A stretch of DNA of 64,000 bases from Hemibagrus wyckioides (GCF_019097595.1 NC_080710.1:20466780-20530779); one strand, 5' to 3'. Counted from the stretch's first letter, positions 39,001 to 50,594 are shown. The notes: generated from the sequence alone by a model not told the origin. Numbers and translations: made by a program.

Positions 39001-41738
39001 CTGTCAGGAGTTTCTGTGCATTTCTCTGGGTTCACAGAAAACACAGACTGGCCGTGTTCATAGAGCTGTGCATGTCTGCTTCAAAATTAAAGCTTGTGCA
39101 TGAGATTGGAGAAGTCAAATGCATTAGACATCAAGATTATTGGATGGAAGGATGGAAGGATGGATGGACGGACGGACGGACGGACGGACGGACGGACGGA
39201 CCCCTGGAAACTATATTAGGACTGTCATCTCAATCTGTTATTTTTTTTCCTAAAAAGTGATCATTCAATTTTGTGTGTCTTTTTGGAACAGCTTTATAAT
39301 GACTAAAATGAGTCAAGACTTTTAAAAGTTCTGTCTCTGCTGAAAAATGATGCAGAACTTCACTTACAACTTACAGTGTATGTACCATGGCTCAGACCCC
39401 ATTATCTCTCTGTCTATACTTCTGTGTCATGTTGCAAACACACTTGTACACACAATATGAAAATAAGCTTGGCCTACACATTACAGCATAAAAGCCGGAT
39501 GTGTGAATGTGTTTTATCTCACCTGTTCCAACAAAAGGATCATACACCAAATCATGAGCTTTAACTTTGCCATGGTTTGCCATTATAAAAGAAAGGCCTG
39601 CGTCCATGCTGGTGTTCCCAATGAAGTGCCTCTTCTTCACGCTGTGAGAGCGGATTAGTTCCCTCTGCCCATCTGCAATCTGGGAGAAATGTGTACTCAA
39701 AACCTTGTGCAAGGCATCACTCAACCATTTAAATATATAAACTACTACTTTACTGCAGAAAGTATCCATTTAAGTATTTTAAATCCATTTAAGGTAAATG
39801 AGTTGGACTAATTAAGCTGAAACCCATCTCCTAAAAAGCCTAGATTACTCTTTACTATTTCGCTTGGTTTAGGGTTGGTTACATATTCAGAATTTAAATG
39901 TGCCTTAATGCCAATTTATAAATCAATTCATGATGATGACATTTACAGAAAATACAAAATAAAGTATTTAATGCCTAAATTGCTCACTTACAAATCTTCC
40001 AAAATACATGTAGAAAGGCTCGTCAGGAATGTTATTAGGATCCAGTCCATAGTCTTCTAATAAACAGAAAGTGTGATCAGGATCCTTCAGATTGACTTTA
40101 CCTTGAAAAGGGAGAAAGTCCAAGGCCTGTGGGGGGACAGTTGGTTAATTTTCTGTCCGAGTAATAATAATTATTAAAAATAAATGTAGCCAGACAACAA
40201 AAGAGGCAGTAGCAATAATATTTTTAACTAAAATGTATTTTCACATTAACATTTGTACATTAACACCGTGACTTTCGGTTTATCTACAGCTTAAATACTA
40301 TCAGTATTAAGACACTTGGAAACAGAATAATTATTGGAATCTCAATAACTCAAAATAAAATACTTTGCATACTTTGCAACAGTTTACTTACATCTATCTT
40401 CTCTATTCTGTCTTTGAACACTAAAGTCTTGTTGAAAGTGTAGACATTGATCTTGTATGTTGATTCTTGTTGTAGAAAAGGCATCTGTGTCCACAAAATG
40501 CATAAAGGTTAGCGGGAAGACATTTGTACAAAATAATAAAATGGTAAAGGTTTATTAATCAAACAACTGATACACACCATGCGCTCTTTGGGATATTCCA
40601 GTACTGACGACTTCAGCTCTGAGACAGTTCTTCCATAACCCCAAAGCTCAAATGCAGACCTAAAGGTTTATTTAGATATACAGCAAAACTTTAGCTAAAA
40701 GACTTTCATGGAAATAGTTACAGCACAGTGACACCAACTCATACATTTCCATTTCAATTCAATCATCACTGGTAATCACTTTCATGTAAAATACACTACA
40801 ACTGATATGGAATAGTCCAAGGATACAGATAAACAGTTGAGGGAAATGAGCCTTTCTGGCAGTCCTTTTGATTTCCAATCACTACAAAACCAATCCCACT
40901 GAGCTATAGTAATGAACAAGTAATGTACAGTACATGATCTATTCCTTATGCCTATCCTTCGTCTGGAAAACAAACTAATCAGTTCGTCTGCTTAATGTCA
41001 CTCACACCTACTTGGCACAAACTGTTCTTGCCATAACACTCTTCACGTCATCCTCTGATAGGCCATGCAGGCGCCAAAAGGGTGACTGTAAAGGGAGAAA
41101 AAAAACCACACATTGGTTTGTTAAGAGAAAAGCTGTAAAAAAAAAAGAAAAAAGAAAAGAAAACCTAAGCAAAGACAGAAGCAAATAAAAATGATTGTAG
41201 ACAGATTTCACAGCAATGCGTTAAACTTAATGCCATAAACTTCCTAAAGATATTTTTTTTGGATTACTTTAAAATGTGGTATGAACTCACTGACTTCTTA
41301 CTGCTCTAAAACACAAATATAAATGTTATGTTAAAAACCATTTGTAAGGTGTCATTATTGCTCTACCCTTTCATTGAAGGTTTCTGTTGGACCACACTGC
41401 CGACCCACAAGAGACAGCAATGATCTGATCTCCTAAAACAAACAAACAAACAAACAAATAAATAAACAAACAAACAACACTCACATACACTCATTTATTC
41501 AGACTGATTGCATCAGAAGCTCTGATGCAAAGTATTACTCAATCCAATGCTCGTTTGCTAACAGGATTTTAGAGTAAGCCATGCTTTAAATTCATAAAAT
41601 CACACCTCTTCATCGAGCATAAAAAGTAAGTATGATGTTTAAACCTTTAACATGACATACCGCCAGTCTGAAGTCGACATTGTCGTGAGCTAAATGTAAT
41701 AAATATTGCCGGCATGTTTTCCCACAGTGTAACGCCAT
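27001..41738 (-). CDS. trmt11: tRNA (guanine-N2-)-methyltransferase 11, complete, 13 exons
   Basis: TRMT11 is the catalytic subunit that, with TRMT112, makes N2-methylguanosine at position 10 of tRNAs in the cytoplasm. Exons in gene order: 41661-41738, 41367-41432, 41012-41085, 40578-40659, 40392-40484, 39992-40126, 39523-39679, 37906-37986, 37640-37804, 35727-35799, 34717-34851, 30448-30568, 27001-27153. All introns are GT-AG and the phases agree. They sum to 1413 nt (470 aa plus TGA), against 463 aa in human. The N-terminal part (about residues 1-175) is the THUMP-bearing region. The SAM-binding motif DPFVGTG is at residues 223-229 across the exon 7/8 junction. The catalytic DPPYG is at 310-314 across the exon 9/10 junction. 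VSDASKP and NCEQ-LSSHTSRR blocks match human closely. The C-terminus (GHNSFREKYFSG then a basic tail) is family-typical. Start: the exon 1 ATG at 41738 opens MALHCGKTCRQYLL, like human MALS...NRYLL. No broken residue was found. The introns hold several repeats. Confidence 0.96.
28500..28830 (-). mobile_element. Probable LINE C-terminal fragment in trmt11 intron 12
   Basis: A minus frame ends LAPRLWNEGPLAVQTAESLP then VFKRRLKHYLL. This resembles the short tail after the reverse transcriptase of L2/CR1-like LINEs (RLWNSLP...SIRS...FKSRLKTHLF type). Only the extreme C-terminal part is present and it is not joined to an RT domain here. Confidence 0.5.
29152..29755 (+). mobile_element. Interspersed repeat with CT-rich start and AATAAACTGAATTGA tail
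   Basis: A TC-rich tract (29152-29219) leads into a body with AAATCTGGTTCCTCTCAAGG (about 29550), AAAGCTGCTTTGAGACATTC and a tail CACTATACAAATAAACTGAA. A second shorter copy is at 37125-37285 (CTGGTTCCTCTCAA, AAAGCTGCTCTGAGACA), and a reversed relic of the tail may be at 57506-57530. It is a common fish repeat type; I cannot assign its class. Confidence 0.6.
32509..32616. repeat. Long AT-rich hairpin in trmt11 intron 11
   Basis: The left arm (about 32509-32550) ends TTTTATGCCACAAAGGTCTT. The right arm (about 32579-32616) starts AAGACCTTTGTGGCATAAAA. They are near-perfect reverse complements around a 28-base AT loop. A second smaller inverted pair follows (TTAATCTCAAAC and GTTTGGGATTGAGAT at about 32642-32681). 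It may be a foldback or MITE-type element. Confidence 0.8.
35921..36393 (+). mobile_element. Internally deleted Tc1-like element, family D, in trmt11 intron 9
   Basis: The left end reads AGCACAGTATTAGGAACACC and the right end CCTAATAAAGTGCTCAGGG, which are inverted relative to each other. The interior keeps the transposase start (TGTGATCTCAGTGATTTTGA) and a helix-turn-helix stretch LLGFSHTAISRVYSKW in the plus frame at 36078-36281. The DDE half is missing. Confidence 0.8.
37125..37285 (+). repeat. Second copy of the CTGGTTCCTCTCAA repeat tail
   Basis: This matches the 3' part of the element at 29152-29755 (TCTGGTTCCTCTCAA, TCATCTCATGG, AAAGCTGCTCTGAGACA, GCTGAACAAATAAAACTGA). It lies in trmt11 intron 9. 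Confidence 0.6.
38933..39200 (+). mobile_element. SINE head and body followed by a GGAT/GGAC array
   Basis: It begins AGGTGGCATGGCGATGAAAT, continues CCTCACAGTTGCAGGGTCAC and TCTGTGCATTTCTCTGGGTT, in sense orientation to the tRNA-headed fish SINE. It ends with (GGAT)n changing to (GGAC)n at about 39141-39200. It lies in trmt11 intron 7. Confidence 0.6.
41434..41477. repeat. (AAAC)n microsatellite in trmt11 intron 1
   Basis: AAAC tetranucleotides with two AAAT units. It directly abuts the exon 2 acceptor, so on the gene strand it supplies a GTTT-rich pyrimidine tract. Confidence 0.9.
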
Positions 41739-42330
41739 GTCGTAGCGCACCTAACAAAACAGTCCGACAGGCAACTCTGATCCTCATAAACACAGTTCCT
41801 ACCAGTCGTCACCACCCTGATAGTTACTTTAAATGGTGAAGAGAAACTAGGGATAGCGTTTGATAAGGGTTTGTATAAAATCAGATAATAAAAAAACAAC
41901 AACAGCTTGTTATTAGTTGTGCTTGTGATCGAAATACTCGTGGATACTGCTGCAATATTTGCATATTGGTAAAAGATTTGCTAATGATGCAGCCGATGAG
42001 ATGCAGCACACGAGGAATGTAAGTACATGACTGTTTACATATCACTGAAACTATCCAGATTACACAACCAGGTCATTTTACTTTATTTACAACAATGCAG
42101 CGATCTTTTATTTCTCTACATTTTACTGCGCCAAGTAAAATGCTCAAACTCGCAAAACACAAACTCAGCAAACCTTTTGGGATTCAGCTTAGACTTTTGC
42201 ATAGAATCTGCTTTCTGAACAGAACAATAATATTTATTTCTTTCGTAGCACATTGTCTCAAGGAGTGTCTCATGCTCTTGCTGACCATAATTGGATAAAA
42301 AATGCACTAATGCATTCCACTATGCACCAA

Positions 42331-42347
42331 TGCATCTATCTATCTAC

Positions 42348-42417
<70 letters not shown>

Positions 42418-42454
42418 GTCTGTCTGTCTGTCTGTCTGTGTCACACAATACACA

Positions 42455-42517
<63 letters not shown>

Positions 42518-42565
42518 GCCTGTCTGTCTGTCTGTAACACAATACACATTCTCTCTCTCTCTCAC

Positions 42566-42642
<77 letters not shown>

Positions 42643-42653
42643 AACACAATTTT

Positions 42654-42745
<92 letters not shown>

Positions 42746-42761
42746 AACACAACACACATTT

Positions 42762-42854
<93 letters not shown>

Positions 42855-42910
42855 AACACAATACACATCCCCCCTCTCTATCTATCTGTCTGTCTTTAAC
42901 ACAATACACA

Positions 42911-42978
<68 letters not shown>
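42331..42978. repeat. Compound TCTA/TCTG array with a repeated 13-bp spacer
   Basis: Blocks of (TCTA)n passing into (TCTG)n are separated by AACACAATACACA-like spacers near 42442, 42536, 42642, 42746, 42855 and 42898, giving a higher-order unit of about 100-110 bp. The last block changes to (CT)n and (AT)n by 42978. Confidence 0.95.
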
Positions 42979-42985
<7 letters not shown>

Positions 42986-43395
42986 GATGTTTTACAGGTT
43001 TGTTTCCAGTATAGCAATATAAATAAGCCCCCCAAAAAAGAGCTGTATTTAATGATTTGCCATAATTATTTCCCTGTGCAATTTTAGTATATTATCTTAT
43101 ATTATTATATTATTATATGAAAGACATATTTGTTATGCTGCCACTCGAGTGATGAGCATTTATGTAAATTTGTTTATGTAATTTATGTAAAGTTGAGAAT
43201 AATGTCCGGTGCCTTCAAATCACTTCGGGTGGAACACAATGGAAATGTACCTTCTCTTAATTAATTACAAAATACAGTGATTTTAAACTATAATTCAAGA
43301 AAATGAACAAATAATATTTAATCCAGGTGTGTTTTGCTTTTTATGTCTTTAATCAATTTATGACACTTTTTACTGTTGCTTAATATATCGTAATT

Positions 43396-43520
<125 letters not shown>

Positions 43521-43797
43521 CTGTTCAACAAACATGCTCAAGGAACATGTTCAGTTTCCCACTCTTAATTATGCCCTTGTGGTGGTGTTCATGTGCATTC
43601 AGCTTGTAAATTTGATCTTTCTGACATGATTTGAAGGCACCATAACTACAGCAGGTTCACCTTGTTTGTAATTCTCTTCAAATATTCATAGGATTGCTGT
43701 AGTTGGATCTCCCTGGTGTCCTGTTAACAACACATGAAGCTAAGCACTAGCACTCCTGGTGTGTGTCCATCCAACAGAGAGCTGGTATAAATCTATC

Positions 43798-44256
43798 ATG
43801 GAGACAGACAGGCTATCAAAACCCCCAAAAGACAAAGCAACTTCAGTGAAAGGACTGACACAGACCTGGCAGAAATGGTCTGAAGATCACAAGGATTATC
43901 AGAAACACAATCCATTCACAAGTGATGAGGTGATGGCCTTTCGTCCCGAGTGGGGTCAGGAGGACTATGGCCGACCTCCGGAGGGATCTCACACTGACCG
44001 CAGAGGGAAGGAAGCTCACTCCCACATTGGCAGGGAGGTGACAGAGCTGTGCCAGATTATTAGAGAAATTGGGCACAGGCGAGAAGACGGGAGACGGGAA
44101 ATTGAGTTTGGCACGCTGTTTGAACATTATGTCTCAATTTCGAACAAGCTGGTGGGAGTGCTGCTCCGGGCACGGAAACAAGGGCTTGTGCAATTTGAGG
44201 GAGAGATGCTATGGCAAGGGAAAGATGATCGAGTGCTTATCTCACTGCTTCCATAA
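43798..44256 (+). CDS. ABRA/STARS-like protein with C-terminal costars domain, intronless
   Basis: This encodes 152 aa. Residues about 78-152 form a costars domain: EVTELCQIIREIG, then FGTLFEHYVSISNKLVGVLLRARK, then FEGEMLWQGKDDRVLISLL. That is the actin-binding C-terminal half of actin-binding Rho-activating protein (ABRA/STARS), which promotes actin assembly and MRTF/SRF signalling in muscle. Residues 20-60 (GLTQTWQKWSEDH, HNPFTSDEV, PEWGQEDYG) match the segment just before that domain in ABRA. The long N-terminal region of ABRA (about 380 aa in human) is absent, but the protein is longer than ABRACL (about 80 aa). The ATG at 43798 was chosen because the frame opens only a few codons earlier without an ATG. 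An AG at 43775-43776 could be the acceptor of a 5'-UTR intron. A truncated copy lies at about 48.93-49.14 kb. The gene faces hint3 tail to tail. Family is firm; exact orthology (abra paralogue or separate abra-like gene) is open. Confidence 0.85.
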   Translation: METDRLSKPPKDKATSVKGLTQTWQKWSEDHKDYQKHNPFTSDEVMAFRPEWGQEDYGRPPEGSHTDRRGKEAHSHIGREVTELCQIIREIGHRREDGRREIEFGTLFEHYVSISNKLVGVLLRARKQGLVQFEGEMLWQGKDDRVLISLLP

Positions 44257-45713
44257 GTAATTATTAAAATACAAATGAATGCTAAATATTAATTGTGTGG
44301 TTTTCTTTAATTGCATAGGGTGCATTTGGATAAGGCCAGTATCCTTGGCTTTTCTCTGACTGAGTTCACAGTTGCACCAAAGCTTAAATTCTGGCTTGCT
44401 TGAGTGGACTTGACTCAGTGACACATGCATTAAGGGAGCAGTGTGTAATCTTTAGAGCCTTTCGCAGTCTGCTCCGGAAATTGCAACTGCAATGAAAACA
44501 TTTACACGATTACCCATACCTCCCAGCTGCCTCTAACCTCTGTGCTGAAACTGTTTATGCCTTGTCAGTTTCTGTTTAGGATAAAATGGACAGTATTGCT
44601 TTTGCTCGGTTTGGAGCATATTTTCATAGTATCCAAGATGTCTTAAGTAATCTACACATGAATATTTGCCAAGACTAAAAATGACAAAATTTCTCCGTAG
44701 AAGATACCAGTGTATGTTTTTATTTTTTAGACTACAATCTAAGTTTGCATGATTATCATATTATATGGTTTATTAATTTAGACATTTTGGAACAAACAGG
44801 CAAGCTTGAAGCATACACACCAGTAATAGACTTCATTATTTTCTATACCTGCATGGGTAGCATCAACATGCATATTAAAACACAGAAATGATATCTTTAT
44901 ATTTATGGATACTACTATTATTATTATATGCTTATTTGTAGCACCTGGGTGTTTTTTAGATCATAGAAACTGGAAATTTAAATCACGGCAGTTCATGATC
45001 ATCTGTGTAAATATGTAGGCTTGAAGCTGGCTTTACTTCACACAAAGCGGAGAAGCTCACTGTGTTTCCACAATCAAGAGAATAATTTTACATCGATGCA
45101 CAGGAAAAATAAATGAATAAATATATGAAACAGCTTGTCAGTCTGAGTCAACAGATTTTAGTTATTAATGAACAAAGCTAGAGACAAAATAAAATATAAA
45201 GACAAAATAAAAGATATAAATAAATATATCGATTTCTTTTTTAATTAAGGACAGAAAATTGTCATGGATGTATAAACAATTTTTTAAAAAATTGCAAAGT
45301 GTGGACTAAAAGTGTCAAAGGCACAGGAAAAGAGAACTGCTTTTCATTTCGACTTAAAGATAGTCAAGTTAAAATCTTTATCTTAATAATAGAGTAATAC
45401 ACATGTAACAAGCTTAGTCTAATGGTCTTTCTGGGGAGACCAGTAAGCAGTATTATTTCTTAGAGATAAGGTGAAATTATCTTCCATTCAGACTTCCATA
45501 GTCTTCCATTACACAGACCTTCAGGTGAGCATGCAGCAGCCTAGAGCTATGTCATTTTCAAGTGAATATATACCCATGAGTATGATGAAAATCAGAGGTT
45601 CGACAATACTAAAAAGACTGATAAATGAAGCCCATTTACTCTTTCCTTAAGCACAGAGTCGATGCATTTACACTCTTAACGTAAAGGCAGCAGGACATTT
45701 CCATTCTTCTATT

Positions 45714-45750
45714 AATCAACTGAGTTCAGTCTTTAAAGCAAGTGGTCAGC
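45714..45750 (-). pseudogene. Dead copy of hint3 exon 5
   Basis: The minus-strand read starts GCTGACCACTTG and aligns with functional hint3 exon 5 at 50700-50738 (GCTGACCAGTTG). The acceptor AG has become TG, and the frame meets TAA at the sixth codon, so it cannot act as the last hint3 exon. The flank on the higher-coordinate side (about 45780-46010) also matches 50767-50990. It belongs to the left copy of the tandem duplication. Confidence 0.8.
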
Positions 45751-46194
45751 CAATAATATAGAAATAAAAACAGTGAGAGTGTACATGTTTTATTTGATTC
45801 TGTTTTTTATGTACACTATATTCCATTTAATGTGACCTCCGCTTACAGGGATACAAATTTTATTTTCTATTGTAATGCCTGAGAATGCTTTCTTCAACAT
45901 ATGAAACACTCGAATATCTCTGCTCCCTCCACGATTCTATTCCAGTAATTGAGTACTGGTAATATTGAGTGTTGGTAATATGACACTAGAAGTCGATTCC
46001 ATTTCCTGGCTGACTCCTGATTCCTGGCAAAATGGAGTGAGAAGACTGGATTGTAGGCTTTAGAGTAACAAAAAATATATATTGTTCTGAATTAAGCATA
46101 CAGTGTATTGGGTTAAATGCAATATTTTCATTGTGGGAAGTTCAAAATATCCCCATCCTCCTGAGTTCCATTGGAGAGGCAGCATTTACACAGC

Positions 46195-46400
46195 TAGCAT
46201 TCATTCATCTTTAGCTTTATCCTTGTTAGGGTTACAAATTCCTGGAACACTGAGTAGGAGGTGGGAATAACCTTGGACAGAACATCGGTCCATTGCACCA
46301 TGCACACACACATATATTGACAACTGGGGCAATTTAGTGTAGACAGCTCGTCTGCATGTGAGGTGGAAGTGCTAGCCACTGTTCAAGGTCCCTCTGAATA
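46195..46400 (-). mobile_element. SINE-type repeat, antisense fragment
   Basis: The plus strand shows TTCATTCATCTTTAGCTTTA, GGAACACTGAGTAGGAGGTG, GGTCCATTGCACCATGCACA and GGGGCAATTTAGTGTAGAC in order. These are the diagnostic blocks of the same fish repeat seen at 8640, read from its tail. It lies in the left duplication copy and has no counterpart at the matching place in the right copy, so it probably inserted later. Confidence 0.55.
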
Positions 46401-47516
46401 CAGCACTATACAAATCTATCTCAATAATATTCTCTGTACAGTTTCATAAAAGGTTCCAAAGCATGACAGAAAATGTTACTCAGTTTTATGGTTTTACTTT
46501 TATTGAAAGGTTGCCATGATGTGAAAATGTAATACATGCCTGTGTCTGTTATTTGAATATGATAAAGTGATGAAAATTACAGTCTAGGCAGGAGTGAGAT
46601 GGGAACATTACTATTAACATTATTTATTAGCATCACAGAAACGGTTTACTTTTTCCACACACTTCATATTTTAGACTTAGTGGAGTTCTACAAATGCAGC
46701 AGACGCTAAAAACCTTACTAAATAACTGTCTTATGTTTCTCTCTGTGTCTCTCAGGTTTTCAAATAAATCAAGAAGGTGGTCTGGTTAAATTAATACAAT
46801 AATTCTATTTAATCAAAGCATTAGAATATATAGTGTACTGTGACAACCTTCTAAAGGGAGAAGCAGGATCAGCTGAAAGGCTCTTTCACAGATATGAACT
46901 ATAACCATATTGTTTTGCCTGAGCAGAGACAAACAAAAGAGGCTTTCATTCTATGGCAAAACACCATATCAAGTAATTTTGCTTGTACTAAATTGGACAA
47001 AAGGTCACTGACTAATTCACTGAGCAGTTTCAGAATTTTTAACAAAAATATTTCCTTCCTCGAATCTAATTAAATACGGATTCAACAGACCACTTCTGTA
47101 AACATTAAGGCCGCCTACAGATGATCAACACTAATACTGCTTTGTGCAGATGGAGCCACTGTCTCCCTATGGAGAGAGCAGCGCCTCTTTGCCCACAGCA
47201 ATCTACATAAAACTTTTATTTCTTTTTCTCATCTTCTCCAAAAGACAACTGAAGCCAGATTTTTGTTTGAGATTTTTATACATGCTGGATTTAGAATCAA
47301 GTAGCATCTATGAATGATCTATATTTTCAAAAACTAGATGACTATATAACAGTGAAAAATGCTTAGCATTTGAACAGTGCACCTAACTACAGTGAGTGAA
47401 ATACAAAACGCAGCTTCTCTGTAAGTGCTCTAAGACTCTTTGAGACTCTGAATTTGGTCCCAGATGTAAAAGGGTTTTCAGTGTGAAAGCCAAAATCATT
47501 TGATCAGAATTCTTAC

Positions 47517-47536
47517 AGTGATGAACGAGTAGAACC
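47517..47536 (-). pseudogene. Truncated copy of the 3' end of hint3 exon 4
   Basis: About 20 bases copy the end of hint3 exon 4 (TACTGGTTCATCACA in the gene, TACTCGTTCATCACT here), followed by the same donor GTAAGAATTC. Similarity stops abruptly at about 47538, inside the exon. This marks the right breakpoint of the duplicated unit. The matching place in the intact gene is about 52220. Confidence 0.75.
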
Positions 47537-47589
47537 ACAGCTTTAACAGTAGTTCAAATAAGTGGTTTGTATTCCTGCACTCATCTTAA

Positions 47590-48124
47590 TACACATTATG
47601 AGCAGTGAGAGGAGAAGTGAATAACACTGATTATCTCCTCATCATGGCATCTGTTAGTGGGTGGGATATATTAGGCAGCAAGTGAACATTTTGTCCTCAA
47701 AGTTGATGTGTTAGAAGCAGGAAAAATGGACAAGCGTAAGGATTTGAGCGAGTTTGACAAGGGCCAAATTGTGATGGCTAGACGACTGAATCAGAGCATC
47801 TCCAAAACTGCAGCTCTTGTGGGGTGTTCCCAGTCTGCAGTGGTCAGTATCTATCAAAAGTGGTCCAAGGAAGGAACAGTGGAGAACCGGAGACAGGGTC
47901 ATTGGGAGGCCAAGTCTCACTGATGCACGTGAAGAGTGAAGGCTGGCCCGTGTGATCCGATCCAACAGACGAGCTACTGTTGCTCAAATTGCTGAAGAAG
48001 TTAATGCTGGTTCTGATAGAATGGTGTCAGAATACAAAATGCATGAAGGGTATATTTTTAGCAGTAAAAGGGGGACCAACACAATATTAGGCAGGTGATC
48101 ATAATGTTATGCCTGGTCGGTGTA
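47590..48124 (+). mobile_element. Tc1-like element, family B, at the duplication junction
   Basis: A plus frame at 47708-47923 encodes the transposase N-terminus ([40 protein letters not shown], a helix-turn-helix), then breaks by frameshift. The right end reads CATAATGTTATGCCTGGTCG. The DDE part is deleted. It lies between the two copies of the hint3/ABRA-like duplication. Confidence 0.85.
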
Positions 48125-48636
48125 TGTTATCATTTCTATAGTAGTTCATTCACAGGGACTTGTACCCATATAATTATAAGGCTTATAACAAGCTTTAGCA
48201 TTATCATAAAATTTTATGGAAATAGTCTTATTGTCATTAAATTCAAGATAAGAAAAAGATGTTGGTTAGCTACATCTGTCTATTTAATATATTAAAAAGT
48301 GGCTAATTATAGTCATATAAGAGGAATAAGTATATACAGTAGTACTGCTATTGAAATGAAACAGGAGGTTATGGCCACTTCATATCAGTCTGTATTAAAC
48401 CATCCTAATTTTGAATTATTTTCGAGTAACAACACGCACGGCCATGTTTTATTCCTTACTTATGTGGTGCATGTCTATAATGTTACTTTTATTTAACTTG
48501 CCACAAGACATTAAAATAAATCAAATGAAACCTGTGTAGTGTGTGCAAGTGACACTGTTTTCTTACCACTAGCCTGAGTAACTTTACAGGCATCTCAGCT
48601 GAAATAATATACAAGCATACATTCACTTAGCAACTG

Positions 48637-48643
48637 ATAGATC

Positions 48644-48705
<62 letters not shown>

Positions 48706-48713
48706 AAATTGTT

Positions 48714-48791
<78 letters not shown>

Positions 48792-48808
48792 CGATAGATA
48801 GATAGATA
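48637..48808. repeat. (GATA)n microsatellite with a central break
   Basis: Two GATA blocks are separated by AAAATTGTTAT at about 48706-48716. It lies just left of the ABRA-like pseudogene, at the duplication junction. Confidence 0.95.
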
Positions 48809-48924
48809 ACCACCACGAACAGCAGTAATACATCACGATATGAATACACTATTCCAACATTAAAGTCTCAGCCGAGTGAAAACCATTTGACACAATTCCC
48901 CTTCCACACCTCTAGTGTCTTAAC

Positions 48925-49142
48925 GTACCCGTCAGTCAGAAAGACTGCGGCTGATCTCCAGAGGTTTCTCAAGCTGAGAGCGGGGGACAGAAGCTCACTC
49001 CGACATCAGCATCAGACAAAATGGGCACAGGTAAGATGACTGAAGATGAGGTGGATTTTAGCACACTGTTATGTCTAAATTTCAAACTAGTGGGAGTGCT
49101 GCTCTGGACACAACAACATGGGCTAGTTCAGCAATTAAGATA
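48925..49142 (+). pseudogene. Truncated, decayed copy of the ABRA-like costars gene
   Basis: This aligns with about 43940-44215 of the intact gene. Shared stretches include AAGCTCACTCC, ATGGGCACAGG, GTGGGAGTGCTGCTC and ATGGGCTAGTTCA against GGGCTTGTGCAATT. It lacks the first 50 or so codons, has several deletions that shift frame (for example near 49000 and 49070), and runs into TAA/TAG near 49136-49142. It cannot encode a costars domain. Confidence 0.88.
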
Positions 49143-49561
49143 GAAAAGTATGATACATTTACTATCATGTTTTGAGAAGGATTTTTTTTTTATTGCATGC
49201 TGTGTGTTTGGATAAAGTATCTTTGGCTTTTCTCCGAGTTCACAGTTGCAGCAAAGTTTCAGTTCTGGCTTGTTTGAGTGGACTCCACTCAACACATGTA
49301 TTAAAGGAGCAGTGTGTAATCTTTAGAGCAGTGTGTAATCTGCAGACTGTTCAGTAAATTGCAACTGCAATGAAAACATTCACATGACTTCCCATACCTT
49401 CCTCGAACCCAGAGGCAGTCGACAGGTATGGGAAGTCTGGAGAAGAAATTAGTGAGAGCACAGAATCACAGCATCAGTGTATTTATGATGTACTAAGGAA
49501 TCTAAGCATGAATAATTGCATTATTAATTTCAAAATATTTATGAAACTAGGGATGGGAAAA

Positions 49562-49690
49562 AAAGTGATTCATTCATTCTTCTTTAGTAACTGCTTCATC
49601 CTGGTTACCGTAGATCATGTGCTCACTGGGTATGAGGTAAGAAAACACCCTAAACAGGTGCCAGTCAGTCCATCACAAGGTACCATAGGC
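49562..49690 (-). mobile_element. SINE-type repeat, antisense fragment
   Basis: CATTCATTCTTCTTTAGTAA, CTTCATCCTGGTTACCG and CAGTCAGTCCATCACAAGG are tail-side blocks of the same fish SINE-type repeat. Confidence 0.5.
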
Positions 49691-50594
49691 TAGGTGTATG
49701 AATAATAAATAATGTTAAAAGCAAATTAAAAAATATATATATTAATACAAGAATTCTTCTTTTGGTAGTGTCTGCATAGATATGAAAATGCTAAATTATA
49801 CATAGTTGATTTCTGATCTGCATAAATACACATACACTGATACACTCCAAAAAAAATAACATTCTGAGAGTCAATTCAATTCATAATAAACTTTATACAT
49901 GTACAATAAATTAGCTTACATTCTCACATAACACAGGTATTCTCAGTTCAGAGTAGAGCAGCCTAGGTTTAACGATCAGGACTGAACAGGTTCAGTGTTT
50001 CATACAGCAGTTTCAGCAGTTCTTTCATATACACACACACGAGCACAGAAACATGTGCTTTATTCTCTGTTATGTGATTTCTTTTTATATCTATTAGTGG
50101 GAATTATGGGAAATTAATTGTAATTAGCTAAAAGTTTTACATTATTGGAATGCATCACACCTTAAAAATACCAAACAAAATCATCACATGCTAGTAAATC
50201 TATAGCATATAGATAGATAATATATAGCATGCTATTCAAATATGTTGTACATAGACATGTACTTTTTCTCAGTGTAAGAAGAGGTTTTATCTAGTTATTC
50301 AGGCAGACATGGAGATTACTTAAAAATGCATTTTCCAGGGACTATGATATAAATGCCAGATTATTCTCAATAATTCACTAGTTAAAATAAAAAAACTGTC
50401 CACTTTACAGTCAACAGAACTGTAATTTAAAAGGTTCATCTCCAAAGTTGCCCAGTTTGTCTGGCAGAAGCTAACATGCAAGAAGTAATGACTTAAATAA
50501 TCATAATCTAGAGGCACTTCAGCTTCACCCCTTTTCCTTAATCACATTTAATGGCAGCATATATTATATATATTTCTTTCTTTTTCTCTTATAT

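Larger units (their letters stand above)
43955..47538. repeat. Left copy of a tandem segmental duplication
   Basis: This segment is collinear with 48925-52220. Anchors seen by eye: ABRA-like coding 43955-44220 with 48926-49140; downstream 44300-44540 with 49190-49400 (shared GGAGCAGTGTGTAATCTTTA); 45780-46010 with 50767-50990; 46860-46980 with 51945-52050 (shared CTTTCACAGATATGAACTAT); 47508-47538 with 52190-52220. Divergence is substantial, with many indels, so the event is old. The copy begins inside the intact ABRA-like gene and ends inside a fragment of hint3 exon 4. Confidence 0.85.

Noticed and set aside
42331..42978. Regular repeat-spacer pattern reminiscent of CRISPR
   Set aside because: The units are TCTA/TCTG microsatellite blocks with a constant short spacer, in a vertebrate genome with no cas genes.
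47708..47923. 71-codon open frame between the duplication copies
   Set aside because: It is the N-terminus of a family-B Tc1 transposase.
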